From the NCBI GenBank assembly GCA_016185955.1, contig JACPMQ010000010.1, forward strand, positions 1 to 8,113: 8,113 nucleotides of DNA, written 5' to 3'. Within the stretch, counting starts at the first letter, position 1. Every line of letters begins with the position of its first letter. Below are positions 4,565 to 8,113 of the stretch, one piece after another. The notes below the pieces were generated by a model. It had not been told where the DNA came from, ran no database searches, and saw only the letters and a program-made list of their open reading frames with translations. This DNA comes from Candidatus Woesearchaeota archaeon (GTDB lineage: Archaea; Nanobdellota; Nanobdellia; Woesearchaeales; GW2011-AR4). Position numbers and translations under genes: made by a program.

Positions 4565-6634
4565 TTACCTTACCTTTCCTTCCCTGACTTTTTCAACAAA
4601 AACAGATTCCTTGTCTGTCTTTAGCTCAAGGTTGTTAAAAAATGCCTTTCCCTCTCTCGCAATTATTTTTATCTTCTGGAAATTTTCAAAGGTTATTTCC
4701 CCATTGGAATTTTTTAAATTTCCAAATTTAGCTTCATTTCCAAGTTCGGTTGACTTAACAGTCAATAAGCCAACACTGCCATTATTATCCTCGGCTGCTA
4801 ACAGCATTCCTTGGCTTTCAATGCCCCTTAATTTAGCATGCTTTAAATTTGTTATTACAATAATTTTTTTATTCTTTAGCTGCTCTTTTTCGTAATGGCC
4901 CTTTAATCCTGCGACAAGCTGCCTTTTTTCTTTTCCGAGGTCAATTTGCAGCACATACAGCTTATCTGCATTTGGGTGCTCGCTTGCTTCCAAAATTTTT
5001 GCCACTTTGAGACTTAACGGAAATTCTTCTTCTTTTGCCTCCTCTATTTTTCTTATTAAAATGATTTCACTGTTTATTTTATGGTTTTTCAGCTTGAAGT
5101 TAATGTCCTCCCACTTTAAAGCGCTTAAATTAAGCTGCTTTTGCAAGCCTTCAGAAAATTTTGGAAGCACAGGCTCTATTAATATGCTTAAGTTCTTTGC
5201 AATATTAATGCACAAGCCGCATATTTCCTCTGCTTTTTTACTGTCTTTTTTAATTAAAGACCATGGCTCATTATTCTGAAAGTATCTATTTCCAATATCA
5301 GAAATGGACATTATTTCGCTTATTGCAAGATTAAAGTTAAGGCTTTCATAATATTTTCTTATATTCTCAACTTTTGCGTTTATTTGGCTGATTAAGCTTT
5401 CATTTTTGTCAATGCCTTTAATTTCGCCATTAAAATTCTTGTTCACGAAGCTTATTATCCTGTAACAGAAATTTCCAAGATTGCCCGCTAATTCATTATT
5501 TATCCTTTCCTTAAAATCATTAAAATTTAAGTCAATGTCCGCAAGCTTTTTTGACAATACATTTGCATAATAGAACCTTAAATGCTCTGCGTCATATTTC
5601 TCCAAAAAATCCTTAGCGGTAAAGAAAGTCCCTCTTGATTTCGACATTTTTTCTTTATTGACTGTCAGGAATCCATGAACAATTATATCATCAGGCAGAT
5701 TAAATTCAGCTCCGGAAAGCATCGCAGGCCAAAAAAGAAAATGAAAATAGATTATATCCTTCCCGATAAAATGCATTACTTTATTTTTGTTCCAGGCTTC
5801 TTCAGCCTTTTTCGTGCTTTTAAGGTAATTTGCAAGGCTTGATATGTAGCCTATAGGCGCGTCCAGCCAAACATAATAATACTTATTTTCCTCTCCGGGA
5901 ATCTTAAAGCCAAAATAAGGGCCGTCTCTGGAAATGTTCCAGTCCTCTAACCCACCTTTAATCCAGTTTAGAATAAAATTTTTAATTTCCGGCTGGAAAT
6001 TTTTATTTTTCTCAATCCATTCCTGCAGTTTTCCGGAAAATGCGCTTAACTTGAAAAAGTAATGCTCTGATTTTTTTCTTATTGGAGTATTTTTGCATAT
6101 TACGCAATAAGGCCCCTTTAAGTCAATCGTTTCGTAAGTTGCATTGCATGCCTCGCATACATCCCCATATTGATCAGGAGCATTGCACTTTGGGCATTTC
6201 CCTTTGACATATCTGTCCGGCAAAGTTCTCTTGCAGTTATTGCAGAATGTCACTTCTATGTCTTTCTTGTAAATCAGCCCCTTTTTATTTAATTTTTCAA
6301 AAAACAAATCTGAGAAATACTTGTTTTCCTCGCTGTTTGTGGTGTAATAGCTGTCAAATTTTATATGGAAGCTCTTAAAATCCTCTTGATGCTCTTTTAA
6401 AAATTTTTCAATAAGCTGCTCGGGCTTTATTCCCAATTCAGATGCTTTTATCTCTATTGGCGCTCCATGAGTGTCATCAGCACAGCAGTAAATGACATCT
6501 TTGCCTGTTAGCCTTAAAAACCTCACAAAAATATCTGTTTGGATGTATTCTACAAGATGTCCCAAATGCAGACTCCCATTAGCGTAAGGCAATGCGCTTG
6601 TCACGATTATCTTTCGCTCTTTAAATTTTGCCAT
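4565..6634 (-). CDS. metG: Methionyl-tRNA synthetase with C-terminal tRNA-binding domain
   Basis: This class I synthetase activates methionine with ATP and charges initiator and elongator tRNA(Met). The Rossmann catalytic domain has SALPYANGSLHLGH, with the HIGH-type signature H23-L-G-H26, and the KMSKS loop at 329-333. The connective insertion carries four CxxC pairs (C131/C134, C147/C150, C160/C163, C177/C180), so both zinc knuckles of the two-zinc MetRS type look intact. The helical anticodon-binding domain covers about 370-525 (NFNLAISEIMSISDIGNRYFQNNEPW at 433-458 is typical). Residues about 538-640 form an EMAPII/Trbp111-like OB-fold that binds tRNA non-specifically (LKVAKILEASEHPNADKLYVL; GIESQGMLLAAED). 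Some archaea encode this domain separately; here it is fused. A tail of about 50 residues (641-689) of no clear domain follows. The start is the first Met, 30 bases from a TATA-like box, suggesting a leaderless mRNA. Confidence 0.96.
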   Translation of the reverse strand: MAKFKERKIIVTSALPYANGSLHLGHLVEYIQTDIFVRFLRLTGKDVIYCCADDTHGAPIEIKASELGIKPEQLIEKFLKEHQEDFKSFHIKFDSYYTTNSEENKYFSDLFFEKLNKKGLIYKKDIEVTFCNNCKRTLPDRYVKGKCPKCNAPDQYGDVCEACNATYETIDLKGPYCVICKNTPIRKKSEHYFFKLSAFSGKLQEWIEKNKNFQPEIKNFILNWIKGGLEDWNISRDGPYFGFKIPGEENKYYYVWLDAPIGYISSLANYLKSTKKAEEAWNKNKVMHFIGKDIIYFHFLFWPAMLSGAEFNLPDDIIVHGFLTVNKEKMSKSRGTFFTAKDFLEKYDAEHLRFYYANVLSKKLADIDLNFNDFKERINNELAGNLGNFCYRIISFVNKNFNGEIKGIDKNESLISQINAKVENIRKYYESLNFNLAISEIMSISDIGNRYFQNNEPWSLIKKDSKKAEEICGLCINIAKNLSILIEPVLPKFSEGLQKQLNLSALKWEDINFKLKNHKINSEIILIRKIEEAKEEEFPLSLKVAKILEASEHPNADKLYVLQIDLGKEKRQLVAGLKGHYEKEQLKNKKIIVITNLKHAKLRGIESQGMLLAAEDNNGSVGLLTVKSTELGNEAKFGNLKNSNGEITFENFQKIKIIAREGKAFFNNLELKTDKESVFVEKVREGKVR

Positions 6635-6655
6635 CAGCTTGAGAATAAGGTTTTT

Positions 6656-6664
6656 GTTTAAAAA
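6656..6664 (-). promoter_or_regulatory. TATA-like box for metG
   Basis: On the minus strand TTTTAAAC lies with its 5' end 30 bases before the metG ATG (6634), inside the 46-base gap after the zinc-ribbon gene. A second TTTTAAAC copy is at 6672-6679, 15 bases further upstream. The position fits a leaderless metG transcript independent of the upstream gene. Confidence 0.4.
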
Positions 6665-6680
6665 GATTGTTGTTTAAAAT

Positions 6681-7088
6681 TTATTTTTCAAATCCTGCCT
6701 TTTTGCCCTTCAGCTTCTTAGTTATTCCTATCTTTTTGCTGCATTTGCCGCATTCAAAAACATAAGAAGGAAACCCCTCAAAAGTTTTCCTTTTGTATTC
6801 TGTGGTTGTTTCACTTTCAAAACTGCAATAAGGGCATTTATACTGGACTTCCAGCTTTAAGTCCTTTTCCACTTGCTCGTTATTTTCCTTGTATTTGCAA
6901 ATCTTACATTCATAGTATGGTGCTTTTTTATCAACCTTGCCTCTTTTGTTTAATGGCTTTCCTAAAGTTGGCTTTTTGCACTTTGGGCATTCCTTTCTGT
7001 AAGCCCATGCCATTGCATAGCCATCGCCAATCGCTCTGTTTGTAAAATAAATGCACTCGTCCATGCTTTCAGGCTTTTTAATTTCCAT
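6681..7088 (-). CDS. Double zinc-ribbon protein of unknown function
   Basis: I do not recognise a named family for this 135-aa protein. It contains two four-cysteine zinc ribbons: C34/C37 with C61/C64 (ECPKCKK...ECKICKY), and C85/C88 with C113/C116 (KCPYCSF...ECGKCSK). A short N-terminal part, MDECIYFTNRAIGDGYAMAWAYRK (9-32), looks conserved-like in character, and a Lys-rich tail (124-135) could contact nucleic acid. Both ribbons are complete, so the protein is probably intact. Zinc ribbons of this kind occur in transcription, translation and RNA-binding factors, but nothing here identifies which. The start could also be Met9: a TATA-like TATTTAAG (about 7095-7102) lies too close to the first ATG for a normal leader. 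The gene is 42 bases downstream of the lipoprotein gene and 46 bases upstream of metG on the same strand, so loose co-transcription is possible. Confidence 0.75.
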   Translation of the reverse strand: MEIKKPESMDECIYFTNRAIGDGYAMAWAYRKECPKCKKPTLGKPLNKRGKVDKKAPYYECKICKYKENNEQVEKDLKLEVQYKCPYCSFESETTTEYKRKTFEGFPSYVFECGKCSKKIGITKKLKGKKAGFEK

Positions 7089-7130
7089 ATTTCGCTTAAA
7101 TATCGCTTTTGCTTTCTATTTTGTCTTCTA

Positions 7131-7769
7131 CTATCTCTCATTATTTGCATTTATTGTCTCGTTGCCTGTATTTGTCGTTTCGTTATCTGCATTGTTTTTG
7201 CATAAGCTCCTAATGATGTCTGCATCAATAATTGCCTTATTTTCAATTTGGTAGTACGCTGCATTGAGGAAAAGCACATCTTTCTGTGAAAGATTCAAGC
7301 TTTTAGCCTCTTCAGGAAACTCTTTTATAAGAAGTTTAAGGGAATTTAATGCCTCGTATCCTTTTTGCGCTGAGCTGTTTCTTATTTTTGCCGATTCAAG
7401 TATTCTTGCAGAGCCTCTTTTGCATCCAAAGCCATAATCAGTTGTGCTTCCCTTGCCCCATTTCCATCCTTCTGAATGCAGCCTTTCCGCTTCCAAGAAC
7501 TTTATTCTAAAGCCAAGGTAATATTCCAATGATTTTGGGATCTTATTGACTGCGCTAAAGCCGGTAAGCTGCGCAATCAGGTTTTCTATATCCTTTGTCG
7601 AGTTTGGGGGAGTTTTTGCATTGGCATTGAATTTTGCGTCTATCTCATTTATTCTTTCAATGCCTTTTTCAAATGTGATCTCTTTTTCAAGCGGCGTCTT
7701 TTTGCCAGTAGCGCATCCAATCAATATTAATAAGCTCAAGGCAATTGCAAAAAAAAGTGCTTTATTCAA
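7131..7769 (-). CDS. Small predicted lipoprotein with TTG start
   Basis: The 212-aa product starts with a classic lipoprotein signal: charged MNK, a hydrophobic stretch (4-17) and the lipobox LIGC with Cys19 as the lipidation site. It is likely anchored on the outer face of the cytoplasmic membrane. The mature part is mainly helical. A glycine/aromatic segment, GWKWGKGSTTDYGFGCKRGS (101-120), with Cys116 may be the conserved core. Four Asn-X-Ser/Thr sequons (N56, N131, N196, N203) would suit archaeal N-glycosylation. The C-terminus is a low-complexity tail with an imperfect repeat (NETTNTG/NETINAN, 196-209). I do not recognise the family. The start is TTG (codon 7767-7769), chosen because GAGGTGA lies six bases upstream and because it places the signal peptide at the N-terminus. 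The helical repeats could be TPR-like, but this is not certain. Confidence 0.75.
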   Translation of the reverse strand: MNKALFFAIALSLLILIGCATGKKTPLEKEITFEKGIERINEIDAKFNANAKTPPNSTKDIENLIAQLTGFSAVNKIPKSLEYYLGFRIKFLEAERLHSEGWKWGKGSTTDYGFGCKRGSARILESAKIRNSSAQKGYEALNSLKLLIKEFPEEAKSLNLSQKDVLFLNAAYYQIENKAIIDADIIRSLCKNNADNETTNTGNETINANNER

Positions 7770-7775
7770 GTCCCT

Positions 7776-7782
7776 TCACCTC
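7776..7782 (-). promoter_or_regulatory. Strong ribosome binding site deciding the TTG start
   Basis: On the minus strand GAGGTGA lies six bases before the TTG at 7769. It is a perfect match to the archaeal anti-Shine-Dalgarno end of 16S rRNA (TCACCTC). It is the only clear site of this kind in the window; the other starts lack one and look leaderless or weakly led. Confidence 0.75.
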
Positions 7783-7985
7783 AATAACTATGAAATAACC
7801 ATTGGAATAAAAAACTATTGAAATTGGCTTTTGGCATTCAAACCCCTATTTATTTTTTTCGCATTTACAGCTCAGTAGAAATCCTTAACAAATATAAGTG
7901 GCTGCTCCAAAATAAGGGGCGGTGGGCGGGCAGAAGAATGTTAATTGTGCCATCAAAATGGCGTGTATGTGCAAAATAATTTTGT

Positions 7986-8036
7986 TATATAGGCACGGAC
8001 ATTAATTTCCGTAAATAAATTATCCGTGCCTATATA
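7986..8036 (+). repeat. Hairpin 1 of the element C insert
   Basis: TATATAGGCACGGA (7986-7999) pairs perfectly with 8023-8036 over 14 bases. The 23-base loop can form an inner stem, TAATTT (8003-8008) with AAATTA (8017-8022), leaving CCGTAAAT (8009-8016) exposed. CCGTAA of that loop is complementary to the loop of the next hairpin. Confidence 0.85.
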
Positions 8037-8038
8037 CT

Positions 8039-8075
8039 GCGGACTTTGACAATTATTACGGAAATCAAAGTCCGC
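8039..8075 (+). repeat. Hairpin 2 of the element C insert
   Basis: GCGGACTTTGA (8039-8049) pairs perfectly with 8065-8075 over 11 bases, enclosing a 15-base loop. That loop contains TTACGGAAA (8056-8064), the exact complement of TTTCCGTAA (8006-8014) in hairpin 1. Only two bases separate the two hairpins. Confidence 0.85.
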
Positions 8076-8113
8076 TCGTATAGTAAGAAGAAAGATGCGC
8101 CATTTTGCCTGTA

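Larger units (their letters stand above)
7875..8113 (+). mobile_element. Element C: relative of element A, cut by the window end
   Basis: The 80 bases from 7897 to 7976 match element A (629-708) without gaps at 74 of 80 positions, and AAGATGCGCCATTTTGCCT at 8093-8111 matches the A right half. CAAAATGGCG (7954-7963) and CGCCATTTTG (8098-8107) keep the pairing seen in A. The left boundary is degenerate: TTAACAAATATAAGTGG resembles the right end of A read inward (TAACAATATAAGTGG), but the full 13-base terminus is eroded. Between the shared blocks C has about 100 extra bases (roughly 7985-8089) forming two hairpins, absent from A. The closing arm TGGAGCAGCCACT and the right end would lie beyond 8113. 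The 105 bases between the lipoprotein start and this element hold only its ribosome binding site and AT-rich sequence with possible weak promoters. Confidence 0.7.

Noticed and set aside
4551..4895. Open frame on the plus strand opposite the 3' end of metG
   Set aside because: It is antisense to a well-supported conserved gene, and its hydrophobic, Ser/Phe-rich translation is typical of a shadow frame.
7546..7821. Open frame on the plus strand opposite the lipoprotein gene start
   Set aside because: It is antisense to the signal peptide region and ribosome binding site of the lipoprotein gene and has no recognisable domain.
8000..8064. The twin hairpins as an integron attC site or plasmid origin
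   Set aside because: There are no attC-type R'/R'' core sites, no integrase and no replication gene in the window. The hairpins sit inside a repeated element family.

Overview
The window looks like a chromosomal stretch from an AT-rich archaeon, most likely a DPANN lineage of the Woesearchaeota/Pacearchaeota kind. This placement is inferred from gene content and promoter style, not from a marker gene. Support comes from a methionyl-tRNA synthetase with two zinc knuckles and a fused C-terminal tRNA-binding domain, a UPF0175-like helix-turn-helix/PIN gene pair, and TATA-like boxes 26-30 bases before several start codons, which implies leaderless mRNAs. There is also one good GAGGTGA ribosome binding site in front of a TTG start. 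No rRNA, tRNA or CRISPR array was seen.

Layout, left to right: an ITPase/HAM1-type nucleotide pyrophosphatase (43-582, +); hairpin element A (585-809); a GNAT acetyltransferase (881-1351, +); a convergent two-gene operon (2652 down to 1406, -) encoding a HTH protein and a PIN-domain nuclease with a 4-base overlap; structured element D (about 2696-2944) in the divergent gap; fused CoaBC (3009-4250, +); hairpin element B (4299-4504) between convergent genes; MetRS (6634 down to 4565, -); a double zinc-ribbon protein (7088 down to 6681, -); a small lipoprotein (7769 down to 7131, -); and the left part of element C (from about 7875), which runs off the window.

The genes are ordinary housekeeping and accessory functions: nucleotide-pool cleaning, coenzyme A synthesis, tRNA charging, a possible toxin-antitoxin-like pair and a surface lipoprotein. 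The unusual content lies between the genes. All four gaps near or above 300 bases are filled by GC-richer, strongly self-complementary elements. A and B share the same 13-base terminus (GTAACTGCTAACA), have inverted ends and are flanked by 8-base direct repeats, yet their interiors are unrelated. That is what two non-autonomous (MITE-like) elements moved by one transposase would look like. A and C share an 80-base block (74 of 80 identical), but C carries an extra module of two hairpins whose loops are complementary. D has different inverted ends and a branched, RNA-like fold. Element A sits exactly at the stop codon of the first gene, and its target duplication regenerates the end of that gene.
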